DNA of 64,000 nt from Macrobrachium rosenbergii (lineage: Eukaryota > Arthropoda > Malacostraca > Decapoda > Palaemonidae): positions 39,641,106-39,705,105 of the forward strand of contig NC_089789.1 in NCBI RefSeq assembly GCF_040412425.1. Direction: 5' to 3'. The notes under the pieces were generated by a model. That model was not told the origin of the DNA. It did no database searches and saw only the letters and a program-made list of their open reading frames with translations. Of this stretch, positions 36,464-47,277 are shown piece by piece (positions within the stretch are counted from its first letter, which is position 1; each line of letters begins with the position of its first letter). A program made the position numbers and the translations under genes.

Positions 36464-36515
36464 GACATTTTTTGAGGGGATACCTCTCTCTCTCTCTCTC
36501 TCTCTCTCTAATATT
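36066..36515. repeat. (CT)n-spacer array, about seven units
   Basis: A long CT tract (36066-36129), then CT tracts separated by ctactggcactttttgaggg-type spacers. Spacers vary (cttcttgggg) and CT lengths vary. The spacer is the reverse complement of that at 28990-29100. Confidence 0.93.
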
Positions 36516-36607
36516 ATCCAAAGACTCCCGCAGCTTTAAAGAGATTGAGCGGAGTAAGCTGTTAGCGAACGGGAGACGGAGGATAAAGACAATAGCCCAG
36601 GAAATTA

Positions 36608-36760
36608 ATTCTAAATAAGGTCGTCTGTATTCAGAGCTGAGGCTAAAGTTGCTTACATCCCGGATTCTTTTTTATTTTTCCTTTCTTTAACCGACCAATT
36701 ATCGGAGAAGAACGGCGATTACGGACTTAACAATGACGGACTGAACTTCTTGACCTTTTT
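36608..36760 (+). repeat. Dispersed repeat, copy B (partner at 20505-20640)
   Basis: Shares gtctgtattcag, ctaaagttgcttacat and gattctt with copy A, then a looser match. Confidence 0.6.
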
Positions 36761-36764
36761 TTAA

Positions 36765-37425
36765 AAAGTTTGTTGAGAAAATAAAAATAAAAGCAACTGG
36801 AAACTACACTGGGTCGTCATGGATGGTTTCTCTTGCTGACTTCGATAAGCAAAGTTTTCTTTCATTTTCGTTTTTCCTTATGAGTCATCTCTGAAATAAG
36901 TGCTAATAGCAAAGATTTAGTTTTTTTTTTAACAATACAGGCAGATGCAGTGATATAGACAGAATACGACTGAGCATATTTCAAAGCGTCCAGAAAATGC
37001 CCGGAAGACATTCATGGATTCCAGGTAACCTTTGCCTTTTTTTTTTTTTTTTTTTCCTCCCACTTCATTAACAACTGGTTAAGGTGAATGACGATATACA
37101 ACACAATTTCTTCCCTAAAACCTACAGACCGGAGAGAACACAGGTGGGGGTAAATCAGATGGGGGTACATCTTCGCCCGTCGTAACCTACCATACCATTC
37201 CTTTTAACTTTGATATAAAAGTGGAGTGACGCCGTTGGCTTTTCGGGACTCACTATGTCCCATCACCTAAAGAAACCAGGTTCCTATGGTCTGTTGAAAG
37301 TTTCCAGACTGATACCTGGGATACCGATAATAAACCGAATGACAGATTTGTTGCTAAATTCAGGTTGTAAAACTTACAAGGAACGGTTCAAGAACTAAGA
37401 CGTGAGGAAATTATAACCATTTTTT
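36765..37425. other. Non-coding stretch
   Basis: Poly-T at 37038-37055; no gene seen. Confidence 0.4.
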
Positions 37426-37427
37426 AA

Positions 37428-38360
37428 AAATTCTGTTGCCTGGTTCAAAATCACGTGACAAAACTGATATAACTGAATTATTTGTAAAATTTAGGCATTT
37501 GACTATTAAAACCTAGGGATCGCAAATGCTGGAGTGAACTCAGAATAAATAAACAATACCAGCAGAACCTTTAAAATGACAGAACAAACATCTCACATTT
37601 GTTCAAGACACATGCCCTAAGAAATAGCTTGGGTCAGGAAACTCGCTAAAAAAGATGAAATCGTTATTCAACCCAAACTTCTATAACTCAAATCTTCAAA
37701 CCATTGATCATCAAAAAATCTCAATGAAAATTAGGAAGTTAAAGGAAAGGATTCAAAAACTGTCAGGACGTGTATCAACCTTTATGTGTATTTAAAAATT
37801 CTGTTGCCTGGTTTACATTTATTTTTCCTGAATCACGTGACAAAACATATAACTGAATTGTTGTAAAATTTAGGAAAATTTTCAAGTACTATTAAAAAAC
37901 AATTACTAGAAAATAATGCTCAATACGGCTCGGTACAAATGCTGGAAGCTTCAGAACTCATGAATGTCAAATTGACGTGCTGGGAACAATACCAGGCAAG
38001 AGAAGGAGCGAATGCATTTAAGATGAAGCGAACATTTTCGCAACAGAATTGATGATACGACTCCCAGCCACTGATCATCGAAGATACACATCCTCAAGTA
38101 ACAAGAAATAGCTACACAGTCTTCGAAATTGAAACTCGCGAACATCTGTTTGTTTATAGAGATGAAATCGTCCGCAACGATTGATGTGAGGACGGTGCAT
38201 TCAAGTAAATACTTCTATATATGACTATAATCTTCTAACCATTGATCATCAAAGGTACATAATCTCAAGTAAAATTAGGAAGTTATGGAAACTGTTCACG
38301 ATGATTACTGTCAGGACAATGTATCAAATAAATACTTCTATGTATGACTAAAACTACTTC
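37428..38360. repeat. Degenerate long tandem repeat, two to three units
   Basis: aaattctgttgcctggtt (37428, 37795), aatcacgtgacaaaac (about 37448, 37834), aaccattgatcatcaaa (about 37700, 38239; variant 38068) and ctgtcaggac (about 37757, 38310) recur in the same order. Confidence 0.7.
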
Positions 38361-38490
38361 TTTAAATGGCTTCAGATTCCTTCTTCAGAGAAAGTGACTG
38401 CATCAAATCCAACCAGAAAGTACATGCAGAAATTGCAAACCTACGTCAAGAAAACCCATGCTATTTACATTTTCTTTCATGAATACAATG

Positions 38491-39047
38491 ATGCAACCGG
38501 TACAGTTACTCAGTACAAGGACGCAGCCAGTGTAGTTACTCAGTACAAGGATGCAGCCAGTGCCAGTATAGTTACTCAGTACAAGGATGCAGCCAGTGTA
38601 ATTACTCAGTACAAGGACACAGCCAGTATAGTTACTCAGTACAAGAACGCAGCCAGTATACAGTAGTTACTCAGTACAAGGACGCAGCCAGTATAGTTAC
38701 TCAGTACAAGGACGCAGCCAGTGTAGTTACTCAGTACAAGGACACAGCCAGTATAGTTACTCAGTACAAGGGCCACAGCTCAATGCAAAGGACTCAGCCA
38801 GCAACTCAATGCAATGCAGCCAGTATGGTTACTCAGTACGTTAGCCAGTACAGTTATAATTGCAAAGGACGCAGCCAGTATAGTTACTCAGTACAAGGAC
38901 GCAGCCAGTATAGTTACTCAGTACAAGGACACAGCCAGTATAGTTACTCAGTACAAGGACACAGCCAGTATAGTTACTCAATACAAGGACGCAGCCAGTG
39001 TAGTTACTCAGTACAAGGACGCAGCCAGCATAGTTACTCAGTACAAT
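38491..39047. repeat. 30 bp minisatellite, about 17 units
   Basis: Unit of the form tagttactcagtacaaggac plus gcagccagta, interrupted near 38770-38870 by decayed units. Since 30 is divisible by three, plus and minus frames stay open (VTQYKDAASI decapeptides). No coding evidence beyond that. Confidence 0.95.
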
Positions 39048-39613
39048 GTAACACTGAAATTTTCCTCCACAAACAGCAAGAAACTGCCTTTTTCTTGCAA
39101 TACATATCAAAGGGTATAACAATATAGACAGATAAAGAGAGAACCAGTCTGAAGAGAGTATTGGATAGTCTTCATACTAAATTTGAGGTAGAGACCTAAA
39201 AGCCAATATTTCCCCCTTCCGTATGTGATATATTCTTCGCAATAACTTGAATGAAAAGAGAGTTCTTGTCGTGACAGAGCATCTTACAGCCATCCCCTGT
39301 AAATTTAAGACTTCATACCCAGGTTACACCAGAAACTGATACTCCCCAAAAGTGACAAAAAAAAAAAAAAAGAACCGCGACGTCTTTGTCATGAGGGAGC
39401 GCGAAAACTCATCTTGTCAGGAAGGAAGGAGGAGGAAGAGGAGGAAAGAAAAAGGAAGGAGCGAACAAAAAGAGGAGGAAACGAGAAGAGAATGGAGAGG
39501 GATTAAAAGCTAGAGCGAATTGCTTTGAAGAAGCCATAATGTTTTAATCTCTGGACGTCTGCTAGCCAACTAATTCATCTCGTTGCTTGTTACACAAGAA
39601 TGAATATTGAGTA

Positions 39614-39677
<64 letters not shown>

Positions 39678-39708
39678 TAATCGTGCTGTAGTGGTTTTTC
39701 ATTTAATA

Positions 39709-39768
<60 letters not shown>
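39614..39768. repeat. Inverted (ATT)n / (AAT)n pair
   Basis: ATT at 39614-39676 and AAT at 39709-39768, separated by about 32 bp: near-perfect arms of about 60 bp. Confidence 0.96.
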
Positions 39769-40019
39769 TTAGTGTAAAAGAAAACACATCAATAAACCAT
39801 ACAGAACCTTCATTAGCGACCACCATAAACTGACAAAAAAAAAAAAAAAGTCTCTTAACACTTTAAAACATTCTCGCCAGAACATAAAGCACGTTCTCTG
39901 CTGGAGAGAGCAGCATCAGCATCAAAACACTTATGAAAACATGAACTTTGCAGCGTTTAATATGGGAGAAAATGCGGATCGTGCATATAGAGAAAGATAA
40001 TTCAAGGTATTGGATTTAA

Positions 40020-40060
40020 CTTGTGTGTGTGAGTGTGTGTGTGTGTGTATGATATATATA
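40020..40060. repeat. (GT)n/(TA)n patch
   Basis: Short interrupted GT run followed by TA. Confidence 0.85.
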
Positions 40061-40404
40061 TGTATGTACTTTGCATGCGTTTAATTCCATGACCAATCGA
40101 AGTTGGAAAAAATAAAAAGATCGTGCAAGATAAAAAAGAAAAGATAATTAACAGTTGTAAGCCAATACTTGGCTTTTGTAAAACATTTTCACTGGAAACT
40201 TTTCGCTGCTGCAACGCTGCAAAATCGAGTCTTTCCCCACGAAGTCGAAAATAAAGTCAAAGCGCGAATTTCCATGTTAGAGTGAATATCAAATACTGCT
40301 GTCTTCTAGCTAACGGAAAAGAGACCAGGAATTACTACACCTTCTACACATACATACATATACATACATGCATACATATACATACATACATATATACATA
40401 CATG

Positions 40405-40498
<94 letters not shown>

Positions 40499-40612
40499 CT
40501 GTATATATATACATATATATAATATATATATATGTATTACACATATATGCAGTGTAATATATGTATAGGCCTATATACATATATGTATGCATTGGAAAAT
40601 AATAAAAGTATG

Positions 40613-40668
<56 letters not shown>

Positions 40669-40679
40669 TTTCACATTAC

Positions 40680-40850
40680 CACAGGTGGAAAATAAGAGAC
40701 AGGTGTAGGTCCTGACCGGTTTGACTTCATTTTCAAGCTTGACTGCAACCTTTGCCGTCTTATTTTCACTTCGTCAATGGCTTGGAAATAAAGTTTCGAA
40801 ACCAATTTCCAGGACCTACACCCCGTCAAATATTTTTTCACCTGTAGTAA
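40680..40850. mobile_element. Fold-back (MITE-like) element inside TA repeats
   Basis: Left end cacaggtggaaaataagaga, then ggtgtaggtcctg. Right end caggacctacacc, then tttttcacctgtag. The 13 bp ggtgtaggtcctg/caggacctacacc arms are perfect, and the outer arms are imperfect. No coding capacity. The TA tracts near both ends would hide a TA target duplication. Confidence 0.55.
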
Positions 40851-40884
40851 TTGATAAATGAATCACGTAAAAAAAGTGATTATA

Positions 40885-40937
<53 letters not shown>

Positions 40938-40948
40938 GTATATATATA

Positions 40949-41037
<89 letters not shown>

Positions 41038-41465
41038 TGAAAAGGAGGAATTGCATATAAAAACGCTACTGACTTACCGATATGGTACCGAAGATTTGGA
41101 ACACTTTCTAAAAACGCCAGAAAATATATCCCCTCACGTAATCAATCACGGTGATTGACGTCTCTGAATGCACACAGTTAGAGAGAGAGATACAACTCAA
41201 GAAAGAGTGATTTGTGTACCTAATCTCCCTTTCACAATGAAGAACCTTCCAATTCTTTTTCCAAGTCTCCAGTAAATATCAGGTGTAGAAAATTTGCTTT
41301 TACTCAAAATAGTAACGCAGTCAGTAATAACACGTCATGTAAAACTAGAACTTTACTGATCCACAATCATTTTATTTTCAATAATAAAAACAAATTTTTC
41401 GCGTTTGCCTTGAATGGCTAAGAAAAGAAGCCACTTTATAAAACCAAGTTTTAAGTGAATCAATA

Positions 41466-41556
41466 TAAAACCGGAACTTTCGACCTTTCCTAAGGACCTC
41501 ATCAGATGAGTACAGCTGAAGAGGACCTTATGAGGGTCGAAAGCTCCCGTTTTATA
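41466..41556. repeat. Imperfect inverted repeat (hairpin)
   Basis: Arms aaaaccggaactttcgacct...aaggacctc and gaggacctta...gggtcgaaagctcccgtttt, with about 20 bp between them. The right tandem copy (about 42977-43050) retains only parts. Confidence 0.75.
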
Positions 41557-41881
41557 TTTACTCACTGAAGCCTGCAACAAACCGAGCCTATCTGGTGCAT
41601 GCAGGAGTGGGTCAACCGAATAAACATAAGTCTGATTTAACTATTCTGTCATTTCTGTTGGCTGGGCAGAGTCCAGAGGTCACATCAAGCAAATTAGTAT
41701 AAAACAAATGCAACTTAGCCGTCCTACAGTTTCTGTCGGTCGGAAAGATTACCAGTCACTAACCGAATAAGTATATTAAACAAGGTTGGTAAGGGCACAG
41801 AGGTCACAACAACCGAATAAGTATATTGAAACAAGGTTGGAAAAAGTACAGAGGTGCACAAACCGAATAAGTATATTAAGT

Positions 41882-41999
41882 AAGCGCGAATTTCCATGTT
41901 AGAGTGAATATCAAATATATCTTCTAGCTAACGGAAAGAGACATATATTAATATACCTATATATATATATATACATACATACATTACATACATACATAA

Positions 42000-42054
<55 letters not shown>

Positions 42055-42506
42055 TATATAATATATATAATATATATAATATATATAATATACTGTATAT
42101 ACACATATATATAATATATATATATATAACATGATACATAGTGTAATATATATATAGGCCTATATACATATACGTATGCATGACTTACCCGTATATGGTA
42201 TATATATATTATATACATATATATCTATATATATATATATAATATAATATATATATATATATATATCATATATATATATAATATATATATATCTGATATA
42301 TATATATATATAGATATACATATATTCAACTCACAGGTGGAAAATAAGAGACGATTTGTGTACCGGTCTCCTTCATTTTCAAGCCATTGAAGAACCTACA
42401 ATCTCTTTCCAAGTCTCAGTAAATAAAAGTCGAAACCAGTGTAGAAACACCCCGTCTCTTATTTTTCTCAAAATCTGATAAATGAATCACGTAATAACTT
42501 ATAAAC

Positions 42507-42539
<33 letters not shown>

Positions 42540-43220
42540 ATCATTTCATATTCAATATACAAAACAAATATATTGTATATATATTATGAATGACTATATA
42601 AAAAGCCCTATATAAAACCAAGTTTTAAGAGCAATCACTTACCGATATAGTACAGTTTGAACACGACGCCAGAAAATATATCCTCTTGAATCAATCAGAT
42701 GATTGACGTCTCTGAATACACAGTTAGAAGAGATGTCAACTCAAGAAAGAGTGATTTGTGTACCTAATCTCCCTTTCACAATAGAAGAACCTTCCAATTC
42801 TTTTTCCAAGTCTCCAGTAAATATCTGGTTTGCACTCAAAATAATGGCAGTCAACAGATAAATATAAAACTAGAACTACTGATACAATCATTTTATTTCA
42901 ATAATAAAAACAAAATTTTCGCGTTTGCAGAGTCTAGAAAAGCCACTGTATAAAACAAATTTAAGTGAAAAATATAAAACCGGACTTTCGACCTTTCTAC
43001 CTCATCAGATGGTTTGGAAGAGGACCTACGAGAAAGAGCAACTCTGGTTATATTATATTCACTAAACAAGGTTTAACAAACCGAGCCTATCTGGTGCATG
43101 CAGGAGTGGGTCAACCGAATAAATATAAATCTAAACAATTCTGGTTGGCTGGGCGGAAGTCAGAGGTCACATCAAGCAAATAAGTAAAAACAAATGTGAA
43201 AGTAGGCGTCACCGTCTCTG
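41882..43220. repeat. Right copy of the tandem duplication, degraded
   Basis: Same order of landmarks as 40260-41760 (aagcgcgaatttccatgtta at 41882, gattgacgtctctgaat at 42701, accgagcctatctggtgcat at 43080) but with many small deletions and, at 42331-42480, an apparent mixture of two different parts of the left copy. Confidence 0.85.
42003..42320. repeat. Interrupted (TA)n tracts
   Basis: TA blocks at about 42003-42050, 42058-42130 and 42195-42320 with many short interruptions. Confidence 0.93.
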
Positions 43221-43227
43221 TCGGTTA

Positions 43228-43595
43228 AATTATATAAACAAGGTTGGTAAGAGTACAGAGGTCCACAGCAACCGAATAAGTATATTAAACAAGGTTGGTA
43301 AGAGTACAGAGGTCCACAGCAACCGAATAAGTATATTAAACAAGGTTGGTAAGAGTACAGAGGTCCACAGCAACCGAATAAGTATATTAAACAAGGTTGG
43401 TAAAAATTGAGGTCCACAGCAACCAGAATAAGTATATTAAACAAGGTTGGTAAGAGTACAGAGGTCCACAGCAACCTAATAAGTATATTAAACGAGGCTG
43501 GAAAGAGAACAGAGGTGCACAGCAACCCAATAAGCATATCAAACAAGGTTGGTAAGAGAACAGAGGTGCACAACAACCGAATAAGTATATTAAAC
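43228..43595. repeat. 51 bp minisatellite, about seven units
   Basis: Unit of the form accgaataagtatattaaac, then aaggttggtaagagtacaga and ggtccacagca. The three central units are essentially identical. 51 is divisible by three, so the frames at 43172-43576 (minus) and 43407-43670 (plus) stay open. Related units occur at 41764-41880. Confidence 0.95.
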
Positions 43596-43721
43596 CTAAC
43601 TCAACTCTCCATTCGTCTCTGTTGGTTGGCCGGGCCCAGAGGTCTACGCCAGGTCTCTTATCCCGTTTAACAAATTACAACACTTACGGGCCACCTCCGG
43701 GGCAAGGTCCCACGCTCAACC

Positions 43722-43903
43722 TAAACTACCCAGCTCTCGTAATCTCAACTACCCAGCTCTCGTAATCTCTACTATCCAGTTCTCGTAATCTCAGCTACCC
43801 AGCTCTCGTAATCTCTACTTCCCAGCTCTCGTAATCTCAGCTTCCTAGCTCTCGTAATCTCAACTACCCAGCTCTCGTAATCTCTACTACCCAGCTCTCT
43901 CGT
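43722..43903. repeat. 23 bp minisatellite, about eight units
   Basis: Unit of the form ctacccagctctcgtaatct plus caa, with caa/cta/cag variants. Confidence 0.95.
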
Positions 43904-44023
43904 GCAAGCTGAAACGGTTCTCGCTGAACGCTGCAATTTTCCCTCTCAGCGTCCGGGTGCGACTCAGAATCCATCACTATGGACATCTGGGAAAACGTTT
44001 TCAAGATCAACGGAGGTGTTCTT

Positions 44024-44055
44024 GGGGGGGAGGAGGGGAGGGGGAGGGTGGGGGG
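44024..44055 (+). other. Strong G-quadruplex motif
   Basis: At least four G-runs of three to seven bases with single- to few-base loops (ggggaggggg-type). Confidence 0.8.
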
Positions 44056-44254
44056 ATTGGACGAAATCTGTCTGGTTCTCTCTTATCAAGACTTGGCTGA
44101 AGATGAATGAGGACACGCATCAAGATTTCCCAATGGATCTGATAGATGGCGTTAGTGCGCTTTTTTTTTTTATTTTGTCTGATACTAGACGAAGGTGAAA
44201 TAACGTTCAATCATGCTGGAGCTGTGTAGATTTATTAAGGAATGTCGAGTTTTG

Positions 44255-44412
44255 GAGGGTCGTGGTTAAAGTTTCATGGGCCGCGGCTCATCCAGCATTA
44301 TACCGAGACCACCGAAAGATAGATCTATTTTCGATGGCCTTGATTATACCCTGTTGAGGCTGTACAGAAAACTCGATTGCTTCGAAGAAACTTCGGCGCA
44401 ATTTTTACTTGT
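44255..44412 (-). mobile_element. Fragment of the 'cagccatggcccgtgg' interspersed family, 5' part
   Basis: On the minus strand: gcgccgaagtttcttcg, ttttctgtacagcc, gatctatctttcggtggtct, cggtataatgctg, gagccgcggcccatgaaact. This is the upstream portion of the element at 47278-47637 in opposite orientation. The 79-codon plus-strand frame over it is not a gene. Confidence 0.65.
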
Positions 44413-44414
44413 TA

Positions 44415-44905
44415 TATTCCGTGATAAAAGACTTGAGGGAATAAATCAGCAACCTCATTACAAATACCGATGGTTACAAATTCAACTTGCTACAGACCTT
44501 ACCAGTCTGGTGTGAGCCCCAATACGTCACAATGGTGTCCATCAATTCCACGTAAGATATTTTCGATTGCTAAAGAGTTTACTGACTGACACAAAAATAA
44601 AAATAAGAAACAGATGTCATTAATCTAGTTGATGCAAATGAGGTAAAATAAAAAATGCTAAGCAATGCCCGAGAAGCTAAGAATGAGTGTGGGTACTGAG
44701 TGCAGGTCATCTATCTCTATGTATACTGTAAGTTCAAATGTAACTGCAACTTTAGTACAGATGATGTGTACCCTGCCATGAAAGTTCATATCCCCATTTC
44801 CCCCCCACGCGGGAACAAAAGATGAGGAACAGTCTCAACATGGTGTTAATAGCTCTGTCTTGGAAAACATAAGCAATATATATGTATACGTGCATACATG
44901 TCCTT
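44415..44905. other. Non-coding stretch
   Basis: No element recognised. Confidence 0.4.
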
Positions 44906-45114
<209 letters not shown>

Positions 45115-45124
45115 TATATATATA

Positions 45125-45680
45125 ATAATGTATATATTTATATTATAAATATATATAATGTTATATCTCTATTCTCTTTCATTTCTCTTGTTTTGGGTAC
45201 ACGGAAGAATCAACAAGCTCTAGAGAATGACGATTGAACGAAATGCGTCGACGGCAAACACTTAGGCCTGGCAAACCTCTCCTTCGCCTTTTTTTTTCTA
45301 TTTTCGAAGCGAACGCACAAACAGTTGAAGGGTCAAGCGAGCTCTACCCAATCGATGGGAATGGGCAAAATAAAAAAAATATATAGCAAAAAGGTGAATG
45401 CAATGATAAGGAAGTTATTCTAAGCATAAAAGAATTTGCAAAACCTGTCAAAGTGATTAGCATAGTTACTAAAACACTTGGCATATTTTACTTTTTCTTT
45501 CGCGAATGCATGAGTGTGCAATCACCAGAGTAACTCATACTTTGCATCATTTCGCGTTTTCTTCTACAAACAGCAAGAACTTGTCATTTACTTAATGAAA
45601 CATCAGAGGCGAAAAAGAATTAAAGATACACTATCAACATCCTGTGTCCGGATTCAGACCTGGATCCATACCAGTAAAAT
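45125..45680. other. Non-coding stretch containing a relative of the DNA flanking the 30 bp array
   Basis: ttactttttctttcgcgaat (about 45488) and ctacaaacagcaagaact (about 45563) match the left and right flanks of the 38491-39047 array. Confidence 0.5.
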
Positions 45681-45682
45681 AG

Positions 45683-45763
<81 letters not shown>
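45683..45763. repeat. (ATT)n microsatellite
   Basis: About 80 bp perfect; the poly-Tyr frame is an artefact. Confidence 0.97.
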
Positions 45764-45765
<2 letters not shown>

Positions 45766-45930
45766 CAAGAATAATAAAATAAACCCGGATGAATATTTTT
45801 CATACAATCTTGTCAACAGACAGATGCATAAACAAGGCAAAAAAGTAACCAACCTGATGTGGATAATTAACATAACCTACAAGAATATGAGAAAGAAACT
45901 ATTCTAGTCAAAAATGACAAAAGAGTCACA

Positions 45931-46228
45931 TGGCAGCTCAACTGGTTGCGCGTGGACCTCACAGTGTGGCGATCCCGAGTTCAAACCTCGGTAGCCACTG
46001 TACCTGGTCCCCCTTCGTCCAAGCATGGGTGGAGAGGGTACTTGGTCGCTGATCAGCCGTGTATACGCAAGGTCTCCAGGACATTTTGAGCAAAGCATCG
46101 TCGCAACAATTACACTAAAAGAATTCGAAATCTTGATGGCGGATATCCAAACCATTCTCTTGGAAATGACACAGACGCAAACCAAATGCACCACGGGGAC
46201 AACATGGCATGAAGAGTTCAGTAAATAG
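45931..46228 (+). mobile_element. tRNA-derived SINE, plus orientation
   Basis: The head has an A-box-like tggcagctcaactggt at 45931 and, about 45 bp on, a perfect T-arm (ccgag-ttcaaac-ctcgg) at about 45975-45991 acting as B box. A body follows (ggtacttggtcgctgatcag, gtatacgcaaggtctccagg) to about 46228. The anticodon arm does not fold, so this is not a functional tRNA. Confidence 0.65.
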
Positions 46229-46229
46229 A

Positions 46230-46765
46230 CTACATGCAGACTTAGATAAATATACAAATACACTCGATTACTTCATGTCGATGCTCACTGCTTCAATCTT
46301 GCAGGCAAATTTAACTTGCGCTGGCAGTGTTGACCTTCCCTTGTATTTACCCTCCTTTTCAACAACCGTCGAATGAAGAAGAGCCAAGTCCGAACGGCAG
46401 CCAGTGAATCTGGACGTGATATGTTTCAATCTCATTTGTTTCTCTACTCCCCTACTCTTATCGTCTCTAATCTCATTTATTTATTTAGGGGAAATGTCCC
46501 AGTATATTATCATTACTATTATTATTATTTGTATCGACATTTGTCAAACAATTTTATTTTGTATGCAATCATTCCTATACATACTCCAGTCGCTGCGAAT
46601 TATTTCGCCGTACCATACACGCGCATCATTGCAAAATTCATCTTTCAGTGATAAACTACAGAAATCAATTCTGAAAAGATTTCCAAAAATTCTACCGTAA
46701 GTGGTTATACGCAAATGCTGGTCCCAAGCTCTGGTAAAGGAGAAGAATAAAAAAAAAAAAAAAAT
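46230..46765. other. Non-coding stretch
   Basis: Short ATT patch at about 46510-46528; no gene seen. Confidence 0.4.
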
Positions 46766-46769
46766 GCAT

Positions 46770-46789
46770 TCTTAGAGAGAGAGAGAGAG

Positions 46790-46826
<37 letters not shown>

Positions 46827-46829
46827 GAG
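46770..46829. repeat. (GA)n microsatellite, interrupted
   Basis: GA run with ataa and gtga interruptions. Confidence 0.93.
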
Positions 46830-46839
46830 AAGATAAAGC

Positions 46840-47277
46840 AAATATTTAGTCATAAATAAAACACGAGGAATATAGTTTTATCAGGAGATTTCCTAGTCGA
46901 TCACCACGGCACAATTCATTCAATCACTTTTTTATCAAAAAAAAAAAGAAAAGGAAAAAATGAGAGACCTTCAGTATACTTCAGTGAGACATAACCAACA
47001 GCTCGGGCGATATTCCCGTCAATAAAACCCCCTCGTGAACAACGAAATGACATCCATAACCTTTAAAATTTACGAGCTTTAATGTAGAGGGGTGGTGGGG
47101 CAAGGGTGGAGTTATTTGCTTCAACCGACAGTCTCTTTACTAACCACTAAAGTAAGTTTCACTCGAGGCCGATTTAGTAGTACAATGCAGAATGGTTGCA
47201 AATGAATATCTTTCATCATGGGAGAGAAAAAGTGTAATTATTTCTGTCCACAATAAAAAAACAAGTAAAAAACTCGC
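46840..47277. other. Non-coding stretch
   Basis: G-rich patch at about 47090-47112; nothing else recognised. Confidence 0.4.

Larger units (their letters stand above)
40260..41880. repeat. Left copy of a 1.5-1.6 kb tandem duplication
   Basis: Opens with aagcgcgaatttccatgtta at 40260. Contains TA tracts (40406-40492, 40617-40662, 40889-41035), two fold-back segments (40680-40850, 41466-41556) and the first units of the 51 bp repeat (41764-41880). Landmarks recur in the right copy at offsets falling from 1622 to 1548 to 1499 bp. Confidence 0.88.

Noticed and set aside
38814..39119. Decapeptide-repeat protein (VTQYKDAASI)
   Set aside because: A by-product of a 30 bp tandem array; both strands are open, which indicates period and not selection.
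44276..44515. 79-codon open frame
   Set aside because: It lies on the antisense of an interspersed repeat fragment (44255-44412).
45931..46005. Functional tRNA gene
   Set aside because: The T-arm is perfect but acceptor and anticodon arms do not pair, and a SINE body follows.
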